Part shown: positions 18,736-27,604 of the stretch, piece by piece | How the letters are laid out: each line of letters begins with the position of its first letter | Numbering within the stretch: position 1 is the first letter of the stretch | NCBI GenBank assembly: GCA_036264135.1 | Contig: DATARN010000011.1 | Location: 1 to 64,000 of the forward strand | Reading direction: 5' to 3' | Length of the DNA stretch: 64,000 nucleotides | Source: DATARN01 sp036264135 | GTDB lineage: Bacteria; Actinomycetota; Acidimicrobiia; Acidimicrobiales; Palsa-688 | Notes under the pieces: generated by a model | The model's database searches: none | What the model saw: the letters and a program-made list of their open reading frames with translations, nothing else | What the model was told of the DNA's origin: nothing | Translations under genes and position numbers: made by a program

Positions 18736-20088
18736 TCAGGTCATGGCAACAAGTTGGTCTTCCGCCAGGGAAGTTCGCAGACCCGCGGTTCCGGGCCGCC
18801 GCATGGCGCCGCCGGGTGCCGAGTCGCCGCTCGCGGCACATGCCTCCCGGGCCGCCGGCGGTTCTGCCATCGAGTCGGGGCCGGGCGCCCCCGCGCCGTC
18901 GGCCGTCGCCGAGGGTGGCCGCTGCCGCGGCGTGGTCAGGAGGCCGGCGGCCCGGTCGTGTTGGGTCTTGCGCCAGTGGCAGGGCCGGCAGCGGGCACCG
19001 AGATTGTCGTAACTGGTGGCGCCGCCGTGGCTGAAGGGATCGAGGTGATCCCACTCGATGCCGTAGCGCATCCCGCAATCGACGCACGCCACCCCCTCGA
19101 AGAGCGACGGGTCGCCAAGACCAAGTGCGGTTTTCAGTTCCGCTGGCTGGTAACGGCTGCCGTAGTGGGCCACCTGCTCGATGCGCCGCCCGTCGTGCAG
19201 CACGGCCTTGATGAATGCCGCCTGGGCCAGATCGCGGGCCACAGCCACCGGAACGGGGGCGCCGCCGATGACGTGGCACACCTCGCCAGGCTGGGCGTCG
19301 CCCCGTTGGAACGCGGCGACGTCACACACCAAGACCAACTCCGGCCGGCCCAGCCGCCGCCCGCTGGTCACCCCGGTGCCGAGGATCAATCCGGCCAGGG
19401 CGTCGGCCCGTAACGCCTCTATCGGTTCCGGGTCACCGCCGGCGGGAACAGCGTCGCGGCGGCTGCGGAGCAAGGCGTCGACCTCAGCGTCGATTCGGTT
19501 GGCGACCGCCACCCCGGTCTCCGTCGGCCAGGCCGCCACCAGACGGGTCATACCCTCATCGTCCTGGTGGTGGCGAGCGCTGCGCGCCGCTCGCCGGCGG
19601 CGATGCGCCTCCTCCACATCTTCCGCCTCGAGTCGTCGCCGCCGGCAGATCTCTCGCAATCGGTTCAACGAGACAGAAACTGCCTGGTTCAACAAGTCCG
19701 CCTCACAACCGGGAGACACCGCTTCGGTGCAGGTGATCTCCGTCGCCTGGGCGAGTGACACCTCTCCGGTCAGCACCGCCTCCTTTGTTTCAGGGCAGGA
19801 GTCGAGTCGGCCAACGGTGTCCAACGCCGCCCCGGCTTGCCCCCACGAGATGCCCGCCTTATCCGCCAGCCACACCCGGGCATTCGAATAGCCACGGCCC
19901 CTGTACGCCTGGCAGTCCGCCGCCCGCGCCGCGAAGAGCGCCGTTCTCGCCGCACATCGCTTGGCCGCGGCGGCCAGCAACTCCGCCACTACAGCGCATT
20001 CCTCTCCGGAGAAGACCTCCGGGGGCCAGGAGTCCAGCAGTTCCGCAAACGCTGAACACCCGGCGTCGACATCGACCAGCATCACCAC
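18736..20088 (-). CDS. DUF222 / 13E12-repeat family HNH endonuclease
   Basis: The protein has about 450 residues. The N-terminal half is the helical DUF222 region (SGEECAVVAELLAAAAKRCA...); the C-terminal part carries an HNH nuclease core with CVDCGMRYGIEWDHLDPFSHGG and RCRPCHWRKT, giving two CxxC zinc pairs and the catalytic DH. I prefer the GTG at 20088 because GGGAGG lies 6 bp upstream; a longer TTG frame to 20160 would add a CPCC-containing extension. The members of this family in mycobacteria are abundant and several are SOS-controlled. A LexA-like box lies 90 bp upstream here, matching that pattern. The tail after the HNH core is low-complexity. Confidence 0.88.
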   Translation of the reverse strand: MVMLVDVDAGCSAFAELLDSWPPEVFSGEECAVVAELLAAAAKRCAARTALFAARAADCQAYRGRGYSNARVWLADKAGISWGQAGAALDTVGRLDSCPETKEAVLTGEVSLAQATEITCTEAVSPGCEADLLNQAVSVSLNRLREICRRRRLEAEDVEEAHRRRRAARSARHHQDDEGMTRLVAAWPTETGVAVANRIDAEVDALLRSRRDAVPAGGDPEPIEALRADALAGLILGTGVTSGRRLGRPELVLVCDVAAFQRGDAQPGEVCHVIGGAPVPVAVARDLAQAAFIKAVLHDGRRIEQVAHYGSRYQPAELKTALGLGDPSLFEGVACVDCGMRYGIEWDHLDPFSHGGATSYDNLGARCRPCHWRKTQHDRAAGLLTTPRQRPPSATADGAGAPGPDSMAEPPAAREACAASGDSAPGGAMRRPGTAGLRTSLAEDQLVAMT

Positions 20089-20177
20089 CAGCAACCTCCC
20101 ACAGCAAGGGCAACGATCGGGAGGAGGGCCGTCCAGCCGGGCCCACAACGGCTCCTGCAACTACTGAGGCCAGTCTA

Positions 20178-20191
20178 TCGAACGTGTGTTC
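20178..20191. promoter_or_regulatory. LexA-like SOS box upstream of the HNH gene
   Basis: The sequence TCGAACGTGTGTTC matches the actinobacterial/Bacillus LexA operator pattern CGAAC-N4-GTTCG except for the last base. It sits about 90 bp upstream of the preferred start of the DUF222-HNH gene and within 20 bp of its alternative start, in the only sizeable non-coding region there. Family precedent (13E12-type genes under LexA control in mycobacteria) supports function; binding is inferred. Confidence 0.6.
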
Positions 20192-20384
20192 CCTAGTCAA
20201 CCACTTCCAACGACTTTTCGCGAAAAATTCTGACTGCGTGACGGGAATACGATTGCTTCGCCCGGTTCTACGACGAGCTCATGGTTGATGCCGGACGCGA
20301 CAACGCGAACCGAATCAGTGAGTCCATCAACCGTTAACGAAGAAAGCGCCCTTCGGGTGCGGTTGGCCCCTCGACCGACGGTGC

Positions 20385-20795
20385 CTACCCGATATGGAGA
20401 CGGTCCTCGAAACGGGCGGTGGTGAAGCCGATGATCAGGGGCACATTCACGGCAAAGATCAGGAGCATCAGAGTGACGACGACCAGCGGGCCACCTCGAG
20501 TCTGGTCCTTTACAAAGGCGAACTCGATCAGGCCAGCAGAGACGAGATACGCCACCAGCGCCCATTTCGCCACTCGGTAGAACGTGGACCAAGCGAAATC
20601 CTTGAGCCGACGGAGCATGAGCAGGGCGGACACCATGACGGCCGAACTTGCCACCAGGAGCACCGTGGGCAGAGCAAGTGGAGGGCGTCGGGGGATGTAG
20701 GACGCCATGAAGATTCCGCCGATGATGACAAGCGCCATGGAGGCCATCGCCATCTCGGCGATCGGGGGGACCCGCCGATGTTCAACCGCGGTCAT
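20385..20795 (-). CDS. Small four-helix membrane protein of unknown function
   Basis: The 136-residue protein starts with MTAVEHRRVPPIAEM and has four predicted membrane helices (around residues 15-34, 41-62, 72-95 and 101-124) and a short charged C-terminus. I do not recognise a family. The ATG overlaps the stop of the upstream gene in an ATGA, so the two are translationally coupled and probably act together. About 225 bp separate its end from the start region of the HNH gene on the same strand. Confidence 0.7.
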   Translation of the reverse strand: MTAVEHRRVPPIAEMAMASMALVIIGGIFMASYIPRRPPLALPTVLLVASSAVMVSALLMLRRLKDFAWSTFYRVAKWALVAYLVSAGLIEFAFVKDQTRGGPLVVVTLMLLIFAVNVPLIIGFTTARFEDRLHIG

Positions 20796-21418
20796 TGCGT
20801 CGTGACCCTGGTCATGATCACCAGCGTGGCGATCTGCATGATTCCAGTGACGCCGGCGGTGTAGACGAACCGTTTCATCAGCCGACCGATGACCTGTCCG
20901 TCCGGATGCGGTTTTTTCATCTCCCAAAGGACGGCGATGTTGGCCGGCTCCAATATCCCAAGGGCGATGGTCGCCATGATCCCCACCACAACGAACGAGG
21001 CGATCAACCAGCCGTGGTTGGGATTCGTCGGCTGCAGATTCCCAAGTTTCAAGGCCAGCTGAAATCCCGAAGCCAGCGTCATCATGACCAGGGTCGGCAT
21101 GATGAGGACCATCTTCGGCATGAAGCGGGCCGAGAACTCGGCGCGGGCGGATAGCGAAAGGCGTCCCAGGATGGGACCGATGACGAGACCGACAAAAAGG
21201 TCGATACCCGTCCACAACCCGCCACCGACGACATGGAAGAAGTCGAGAGCCCAAAACCAGTTTCCGGCGATTGAGACGATGAGAAATAGGATCACCAGAA
21301 CGGCGATCGGCAGGGCTCGCTTCGGCACGATCTCGATGTCCGGTCGTGACGGCACCACGCTGCCCACGCCGTCCAGGGGAGCTACGGCCGAAGGGTCGAG
21401 GTGGGTCGTGTCGGTCAT
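20792..21418 (-). CDS. Five-helix membrane protein of unknown function (possibly DUF2269/CopD-like)
   Basis: The 208-residue protein begins at ATG 21418, 6 bp after AGGAAGG. After an acidic cytosolic N-terminus of about 35 residues come five predicted helices. The second contains FHVVGGGLWTGIDLF, a histidine/glycine/tryptophan pattern reminiscent of haem- or metal-handling membrane proteins of the CopD/DUF2269 type, but similarity is too weak to name. It forms a coupled pair with the next gene and is divergent from a Ser/Thr kinase gene with about 150 bp between the starts. Confidence 0.7.
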   Translation of the reverse strand: MTDTTHLDPSAVAPLDGVGSVVPSRPDIEIVPKRALPIAVLVILFLIVSIAGNWFWALDFFHVVGGGLWTGIDLFVGLVIGPILGRLSLSARAEFSARFMPKMVLIMPTLVMMTLASGFQLALKLGNLQPTNPNHGWLIASFVVVGIMATIALGILEPANIAVLWEMKKPHPDGQVIGRLMKRFVYTAGVTGIMQIATLVIMTRVTTQ

Positions 21419-21570
21419 CATTGGCCTTCCTGACGCGGACGGGCGGCAGTCTATGACCGGCGGTGAAGGTGATGCCGGTACCACGGTCGTGCCCATTCGC
21501 GCTCCGCGTGCTGGCGTGGGGGACGGTTCGTCGTCAGGATCGGCGAGCGATTCGTGGGTACAACGGACCC

Positions 21571-23571
21571 GTGAGCGTCTCGCCGGTCGGCTCCACCGTT
21601 GTCGCCAACCGCTTCCGGTTGGATAGTCGCATCGGCAAAGGCGGCTCAGGCGTGGTGTGGAAAGCGCACGATATGCGCCTACAGCGCCGAGTCGCGATGA
21701 AAGAGCTCGTCCTGCCTTCAGGCATGGAGCCAGGCGAACGGAAGCACCTCCAGCGATCGGTCCTCCGCGAGGCCCGCGCCGCCGCTCGCCTCGACCACCC
21801 CGGTGCGGTGGCGGTCTACGACATTGCCGAAGAGGGTGACCGCAGCTTCATCGTGATGGAGTTGGTGGAGGCCCCCAACCTGGCGCAGCTGGTGTCCGAG
21901 GACGGGCCGCTGGCCCCGCTTTCCGCCGCCCGGATCGGACTTGAGTTGGTCGACATTCTCGAGGCGGCGCATCGCGCCGGCATCATTCATCGCGACGTCA
22001 AGCCCGCCAATGTCCTCGTGCCTTCTGTCGGGCGGGCTCGCCTGAGCGACTTCGGGATCGCGACCATCATCGACGATCCCAGCGTCACCGCGACAGGCGT
22101 GCTCAAGGGCACACCGTCCTATATGGCCCCCGAACAGGCGTTGCGCAACGAAACCGGACCGAGCAGCGACCTGTGGGCCCTCGGGGCCACGTTGTACTTC
22201 GCGGTCGAGGGAAGGCCGCCGTTCGAACGGGGGACTGCCCTCGCGACCCTGACGGCGATCGCTATGGACGAGCCCCGGCCACCCGAGCGCGCCGGGCCCC
22301 TCGGTCCCATGCTGGAACAGCTCCTAGTGAAGGACCCCCACGCCCGCCCTACCTACCAACAGCTGCGGTCGTCGCTCCAGCCAATCGTCCGGTCAGAACC
22401 GTCTTCCCTGGCCTCCGCCCCAGACGGTGCGACCTCTCTCGGATCGGCGCCCGCCGCGCCCGCCGCCCCAGCGCCCGCCGCCCCAGCGCCCGCCTCAATC
22501 TCGGCCGCCCTGCCGGCGAGGGCCTCGGACGGACCCGACGCACCTCCCCTGGCGCGGGCGGCACCGTCGCAAGCGCTCGCCGCTCCACCCATGGCGGAGG
22601 CGGCACCGTCGCAAGCAGTCGCCGCCCCACCCATGGCGGAGGCGGCACCACCGGGAGCGCGGGCGGAACCCTCCCTGGCGCCGGCGGCATCCTTGCAAGC
22701 GCCGACCGCTCCACCGCGAACGGAGGGTGGCTCTCCACCCCTTGGGCCAGCGGCATCGGCGCCGGCCGCCACCCCGCCCTCCGCCGCACCGCTTGCGGCC
22801 CAGCCCCCGGCCCCCGCCCTCCCGCCGGCGGCCCCGCCCGCGGTCCGGCGCGCCGCGGCCCCGCCCTCCGCCGCCCCGCCGGTGCCCCGGCCCCCGCGTC
22901 TCGACCCGGAGCGGGAACCATCGCCGCCAGCCCGGCGCCGGGCCTTGACGCGACCCACGCCGGCGAAGCAGACGGCCGGGATTGCTGCTGCGGTGATCGC
23001 CGTCCTGGCGGTCGCGACCATTGGTTATCTCCTTTCCCGGCCTTCGGGGTCACGATCGTCCCCGCCCGGCGCTGCGGCCTCCACCAGCGCTCCGACGACG
23101 GGCCCTTCGACGACGAGGTTGACGGCAACCGGCGGGGCCGTGCCCGCCGGTTGGACGTCGTACACCGATCCCGTGACGGGATTCAAAGTCGCGTATCCGC
23201 CGGGGTGGCAGGTCGTCCGCAACGGCACGCTCACCGATTTCCGGGATCCGAACACGGGAACCTACCTTCGCATCGACCATCAGACACCTCCGGCGCCGAC
23301 GGCCGACGGGCCGTGGTACGCGTTGGAACAGCCCTTTTCCGCCAAGAATCCCGGTTACATGCGGCTCGGTATTACGAAGACCGTTTTCCACGGTGACGCC
23401 GCCGCCATCTGGGAATACACCTATCTGTCCGGCGCCCTCCGCCTCCACGCCATCGACCTCGGGATGATCCATGGGAACTTCGGCTTTGGCTTCAATTTCC
23501 AGACGACCGACGCCACGTGGTCAGCACAGCAGCCGTTGCTGCACCAGCTCGAGGACGCCTTTCAGGCCTAG
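21571..23571 (+). CDS. Transmembrane Ser/Thr protein kinase (PknB-like)
   Basis: The 666-residue protein starts at GTG 21571, 13 residues before the kinase fold. The kinase motifs are complete: glycine loop RIGKGGSGVVWKA, VAMKE lysine, IIHRDVKPANVLV, SDFGIA and GTPSYMAPEQ. A Pro/Ala-rich linker of about 200 residues with imperfect repeats (MAEAAPSQAVAAPP type) leads to one membrane helix (GIAAAVIAVLAVATIGYLLS). The outer domain of about 160 residues (WTSYTDPVTGFKVAYPPGW...) resembles small extracellular lipoprotein/PsbP-like modules rather than PASTA repeats, so its ligand is unknown. No partner phosphatase is nearby. The long linker is under clear compositional bias. Confidence 0.9.
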   Translation: MSVSPVGSTVVANRFRLDSRIGKGGSGVVWKAHDMRLQRRVAMKELVLPSGMEPGERKHLQRSVLREARAAARLDHPGAVAVYDIAEEGDRSFIVMELVEAPNLAQLVSEDGPLAPLSAARIGLELVDILEAAHRAGIIHRDVKPANVLVPSVGRARLSDFGIATIIDDPSVTATGVLKGTPSYMAPEQALRNETGPSSDLWALGATLYFAVEGRPPFERGTALATLTAIAMDEPRPPERAGPLGPMLEQLLVKDPHARPTYQQLRSSLQPIVRSEPSSLASAPDGATSLGSAPAAPAAPAPAAPAPASISAALPARASDGPDAPPLARAAPSQALAAPPMAEAAPSQAVAAPPMAEAAPPGARAEPSLAPAASLQAPTAPPRTEGGSPPLGPAASAPAATPPSAAPLAAQPPAPALPPAAPPAVRRAAAPPSAAPPVPRPPRLDPEREPSPPARRRALTRPTPAKQTAGIAAAVIAVLAVATIGYLLSRPSGSRSSPPGAAASTSAPTTGPSTTRLTATGGAVPAGWTSYTDPVTGFKVAYPPGWQVVRNGTLTDFRDPNTGTYLRIDHQTPPAPTADGPWYALEQPFSAKNPGYMRLGITKTVFHGDAAAIWEYTYLSGALRLHAIDLGMIHGNFGFGFNFQTTDATWSAQQPLLHQLEDAFQA

Positions 23572-23757
23572 CCGAACGGTCAGCGAGCGTAGGTTTCCGC
23601 CCGCCATTCGTGTAGAGGGCAACGGTCCTGCCCGACGTGGGTATGAGAAGGTGCGTTCGCGGCTGATGGAGGAAGGGCTGGTGTATTCGTTTCTGGGCAG
23701 GAGGCCTACAGGGTCGGGCTCGGCGGGCGCGGCCAGGGCGACGGGGGAACCGGCGCG

Positions 23758-24033
23758 GTGACGGCCCCCTTTCCCACCTTCGAAGCCTTCTCGGGGTGCC
23801 GCGGCGACACCTTCGAGGTGGCCGGTCCGTCCGGGACCGTCGCCATGGTGCTGTCGACGGTGGACAAGTGGGGGCCTGGCGAGTTCACCCTCCACTTTCA
23901 CGCACCGCGGGAGTCTCTGCTGCCCCAGGCGATCTACCACTTCCAGCACGCTGACCTGGGCGCCTTCGACATCTTCATCGTGCCGCTCGGGCCCGATGAG
24001 GTCGGCATGCGTTATGAGGCCATCTTCGCGTAG
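23758..24033 (+). CDS. DUF6916-like small protein
   Basis: The 91-residue protein reads MTAPFPTFEAFSGCRGDTF and ends GPDEVGMRYEAIFA. The arrangement (FxxxxGxxF start, an LHFHAPRESLLPQAIYHFQH centre and a GMRYEA(V/I)F end) is what I recall of the DUF6916 family of small proteins of unknown function. Start GTG at 23758. About 190 bp of non-coding sequence precede it, and it lies 60 bp before a STAND/TPR protein on the same strand. Confidence 0.6.
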   Translation: MTAPFPTFEAFSGCRGDTFEVAGPSGTVAMVLSTVDKWGPGEFTLHFHAPRESLLPQAIYHFQHADLGAFDIFIVPLGPDEVGMRYEAIFA

Positions 24034-24092
24034 CGATCAGTCCGGGCAGGCGCACCGAGCCTGGGTGGCCGAGGGTGATCTTCTAGTGTCGT

Positions 24093-27000
24093 ATGGCTAT
24101 GTTGAAGGCCCGGCGAAGGGAGCAGACCGAGCAGCGCAAGTTCCCCGAGCCCCGGCTGGGGTTGCCGGAGGATCCTCGCCCCTTCATGGGCTCGGAGCAC
24201 TTCGTGGCCGCCGCCACCCTCCAGCAGGTGCTCACCACCCGATGCCTGGTAGCGGTGGTGGGTCGCCAAGGTGCGGGCAAGAGCACGGTGTGTCTCAGGG
24301 CCGCCAACTCCCGATGGGCCAGGCAATGGTTTCTGCAGGACGAGGGCGGCCACCCGGTGCATCGGCGCTTCTGGGTGGACCTCGAGGACTGCCGCCCCGG
24401 GATGGAGACCAGGGAGAAAATCGCCGCCACCCTCGGACAGACGTCCTTCGACGCCGCCCTGGCCCGGCTCGGCAGCGGGAGGCCGTGCCTGTTCATTCTC
24501 GACAACGCCGATCACGCCCTGGCCGGTGACGGTTGCCTGGCCGAGGTGGCGGCGTGCGTGAGCCGGGGTGCCAGCATCATCGTCACCGGATGCAGCATCG
24601 AGGACCTTGACCCGGCCCGGTCGTGGACCGATGTGCTGTCGGTCTCGGGATTCGTGGGCTCGGATGAAGGTCGCCAGCTGTTCGACCACCTGGCGCCTCG
24701 CCACGCCGCCGACCTTCGCGCCGATGACGTGGTGGCGGCCTGCGAGCGCCTTCCGCTGGCGGTGGCTCTGGTGGCGAAGGTGGCCGCCGAGGCCGATCTC
24801 GAGACGGCCCGGCTCCGGGCGGCGTCCCCATCGGGCGGCGGCCTCGAGTTCGCCCGTGAGGTGGCTACGGCCACCCTCGATGCCGAGGACCGCCTGGTTT
24901 GGCGGGCCCTGTCGCAGTTCCCATCCGGACTCTCGGGTGATGACATTGCCGCCGTCATGTCGTCAGTGGTCGACATGTCGGCACCGGGGTCGGATCCCGG
25001 TGCGGCGCCGGTCGACGGGCGCGGCGCCATCGAGCGCACGATCGGGTTGCACGAGATCGGCGTGGTCCGTCGGTGTGAAGCAGGGGTACGGGTCCCTGTC
25101 GCCCTCCGCTTGGCGCCGGCAGACGAACCAACGCTTGCCGGTCTGTGGGCGGCGTATATCCGCCGCGCCCGGGCGGTCCTCTCGGCGTCGATAGGGCCGG
25201 CGCGGGCGGCGGGGTTCGGGTCGGAGGGCGGTCACCGTGGACGGTCCCGAGTGGAACGCACGGGGTTGCCGCGCGCCGCCGGTTCTGGCCGGTCCGAGCG
25301 GCCGGCCGCCGACCGATGGCTCCGGTACCAGGTCGCCACCTTGCGGCGGCTGGCCGACCAATTGTCCGACGTGGCCGGTGGTGGCGGCGATGGCGGCGGA
25401 GGCGGAGCAGTGCCCGAGGGGAGCCTGGACCTGGCCCTCGCCGGACTGCGGGTCCACACCTCGGGGCAGGAGCCGGACCTCCTTGACGGCTTGCTGCTGG
25501 GGATGGTCGAGCGGGCGCTTGTTGGTCCGGCCCTCGGCGAGGTGGCCGAGGTTGCCGCCACGCTGGAGGACGAGCGGCGATTCGGAACTGCCGAGCAGCT
25601 GGCGAGCTTCCTGGTCAACGCCCATCGCGAGGCCGGCGACGTCGCCGCCGAGGCCACCGCCTTGCGCCAGTTGGGCCGCACCGAGCGGCTGCACGGCCGC
25701 TACGAGGCGGCCACCGATCATCTTGAAGGCGCCCGCGGCCTCTCCGAAGAAGGCGGCGACGGGGTGGGAGCGGGAAGTGCTCTTTTTGAGCTGGGCCAGG
25801 TTGCGCTGGACCAGGGCCGCCTCGATGAAGCAGAACAACAGTTGGGGGCAGCCTGGTCGAAGTTCGCGGCCAATGACCGGCCGGTTGGGGAAGCCAACGC
25901 CAACCTCGAACTGGTACGGATTGATCTGGCGCGGGGACGCCTCGATCAGGCGGAACGGCGGCTCGGCGACGCCATCGAGCGTTACAACGTGGCGGGTCAC
26001 ACCCTCGGATCGGCCAACGCCAGCTTGCAGCTCGGCCAGCTGGAGTTGGCCCGGAGCCACCTCGACGGGGCCGAGACCCACCTACGTGATGCCCTCGACA
26101 GCTACGAGCAGGCCGCCGACAAGGTGGGCTTCGCCCATGCCTGCCTCCAACTCGGTCAGGTGGACCTGGCTCGGGGAAGGCTGGCCAGTGCCGAGCGGTT
26201 CTTCGGTGGCGCGCTGGAGGGCTACGCCCGTGTCGGTGACCAGGTTGGGCGGGCCAACGCCGCCCTCCAGTTGGGGCAGATCGACCTGGCCCGCGGCCGT
26301 CTGGACAGCGCCGGCGCCCGGCTCGGGGAGGCCCAGGAGGCGTACGATCAACTGGGCGACCAACTGGGTAGGGCCAACGCCTCCCTGCAGCTTGGCCAGC
26401 TCCACCTGGCCCGGGGCGAACTACCCGAGGCCCAGGAGCTGCTCGACGCCGCCCAAGGCGTGTACGACGACGTCGGCGACCGCCTCGGGTCGGCCAACAG
26501 CCGCCACATTCACGCCATGGTCCTGATGGCGCAAGGCCAGCGGGAGGCGGCCATGGCGACCTTCGGGGAGGCGGCCCGGCTCTACGCGTCCCTTGGCCGC
26601 GGCGCCTCGGCGGGCTGGAGCCTGGCCGGTGCCGCCAAGGCCTGTACCGGCCGGGCCGAGAGGGAAGGCTACGCCGCGGACGCCGTCCGGTACCTGGAGG
26701 AGGCGGGATTGGCGGGTGCCGCGGCCCGTCTCAAGGCGGAACTGGCTCCGCCACCGGTTGCCGCGCCTCCCCAGCCGGCGGCTCCTACCCAGCCGGCGGC
26801 TCCTACCCAGCCGGCGGCGCCTCCCGTTCCGGGGACGCCTGCGGTGGAGACGCCGGCGCCGGCGGTGGCGACGCCCACCGACGACGCGGCCGCCGAGCCC
26901 GCCGTTCCGCCGAGCTCTCCGTGGCCCCGAGTCGTTCCTCCCGACCCGGTCCCGGCCTCCGACCCGGCGACTCCTGCGCCGGCGGCCGCCTCCGCCGCTC

Positions 27001-27569
27001 CTGCGCCGGCGGCCCCTTCAGGGGCCGCGGCGTCTCCTGCGGTGGCCGCCGGGAGAGGGCCCGCGTCGCCGGCTCGGCCCGCCCCGGCAATGGATCTACG
27101 GGCGGCCGCAGCTGCCTTGCTCACGTCGGCGCCCATGCGTTCGGTACCCGGCTCGCCCGCCTCGCCGGTCTCGCCCGAGCCACCCGACTCGCCGGTCTCG
27201 CCCGACCCACCCGACTCGCCGGCCCCACACACGCCACGGGACTCGCCCATTTCGCCAGGGCCGTTGGCAGTGGCCGACCCGGCCCCCGATCAGTTATCGG
27301 AAGTCGACGCTCCGGCTGATCGCCCGCCGCAAGAGTCCGAGGACCGCGCCGAATTGCGGCTTCCGGGGGAGGCGACGGACGCCGTCGACACGGCGGCGGA
27401 CGAGGATTCCAGACGCCTCGAGGCGCCCGAGTCGACGGAGAGCGATCGGGCCACTCGCTCCGTCGAGACGCCGGCGACGGACCGCTCTTCCCGCAAGCCG
27501 CGCTTCCGCCTCGGTCGCAAGAAAGACAGGGGCGGCGGCGACGAGCCGCCTTCGCTGCCAGGACCCTGA
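24093..27569 (+). CDS. STAND-type NTPase with eight TPR repeats and a proline-rich tail
   Basis: The protein has 1158 residues. The N-terminal NTPase has a P-loop GRQGAGKST (57-65), a Walker B-like PCLFILDNADHAL and a downstream ERLPLAVAL motif typical of NB-ARC/STAND signalling ATPases. A winged-helix-like region follows, then eight TPR units of exactly 40 residues (527-846). The last about 270 residues are Pro/Ala/Ser-rich with short repeats (PAAPTQ, PDSPVSP) ending in a basic segment. No effector domain such as a nuclease or protease is visible, so a regulatory or scaffold role is more likely than defence. Start ATG 24093. Confidence 0.82.
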   Translation: MAMLKARRREQTEQRKFPEPRLGLPEDPRPFMGSEHFVAAATLQQVLTTRCLVAVVGRQGAGKSTVCLRAANSRWARQWFLQDEGGHPVHRRFWVDLEDCRPGMETREKIAATLGQTSFDAALARLGSGRPCLFILDNADHALAGDGCLAEVAACVSRGASIIVTGCSIEDLDPARSWTDVLSVSGFVGSDEGRQLFDHLAPRHAADLRADDVVAACERLPLAVALVAKVAAEADLETARLRAASPSGGGLEFAREVATATLDAEDRLVWRALSQFPSGLSGDDIAAVMSSVVDMSAPGSDPGAAPVDGRGAIERTIGLHEIGVVRRCEAGVRVPVALRLAPADEPTLAGLWAAYIRRARAVLSASIGPARAAGFGSEGGHRGRSRVERTGLPRAAGSGRSERPAADRWLRYQVATLRRLADQLSDVAGGGGDGGGGGAVPEGSLDLALAGLRVHTSGQEPDLLDGLLLGMVERALVGPALGEVAEVAATLEDERRFGTAEQLASFLVNAHREAGDVAAEATALRQLGRTERLHGRYEAATDHLEGARGLSEEGGDGVGAGSALFELGQVALDQGRLDEAEQQLGAAWSKFAANDRPVGEANANLELVRIDLARGRLDQAERRLGDAIERYNVAGHTLGSANASLQLGQLELARSHLDGAETHLRDALDSYEQAADKVGFAHACLQLGQVDLARGRLASAERFFGGALEGYARVGDQVGRANAALQLGQIDLARGRLDSAGARLGEAQEAYDQLGDQLGRANASLQLGQLHLARGELPEAQELLDAAQGVYDDVGDRLGSANSRHIHAMVLMAQGQREAAMATFGEAARLYASLGRGASAGWSLAGAAKACTGRAEREGYAADAVRYLEEAGLAGAAARLKAELAPPPVAAPPQPAAPTQPAAPTQPAAPPVPGTPAVETPAPAVATPTDDAAAEPAVPPSSPWPRVVPPDPVPASDPATPAPAAASAAPAPAAPSGAAASPAVAAGRGPASPARPAPAMDLRAAAAALLTSAPMRSVPGSPASPVSPEPPDSPVSPDPPDSPAPHTPRDSPISPGPLAVADPAPDQLSEVDAPADRPPQESEDRAELRLPGEATDAVDTAADEDSRRLEAPESTESDRATRSVETPATDRSSRKPRFRLGRKKDRGGGDEPPSLPGP
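25671..26630 (+). repeat. Eight in-register 120-bp TPR units
   Basis: Each unit starts with the LGQ(L/V/I)-x-LARG-L-x-AE pattern and ends in (L/V)G-ANA-LQ. Starts fall at 25671, 25791, 25911, 26031, 26151, 26271, 26391 and 26511 with no insertion or deletion. Units 3-7 are most alike (ANASLQLGQL-type junctions), unit 1 and unit 8 diverge, which suggests growth by internal duplication with pressure to keep phase. Confidence 0.85.
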
Positions 27570-27604
27570 GGGGCGGGCGCCGGCGTTGGCCGCCGCCGTC
27601 CTCG

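Noticed and set aside
22440..22900. Repeats in the kinase linker as a mobile or CRISPR-like array
   Set aside because: They are in-frame Pro/Ala coding repeats without spacer structure.
24093..27569. STAND/TPR protein as an anti-phage defence gene
   Set aside because: No effector domain and no neighbouring defence genes; the C-terminus is only disordered.
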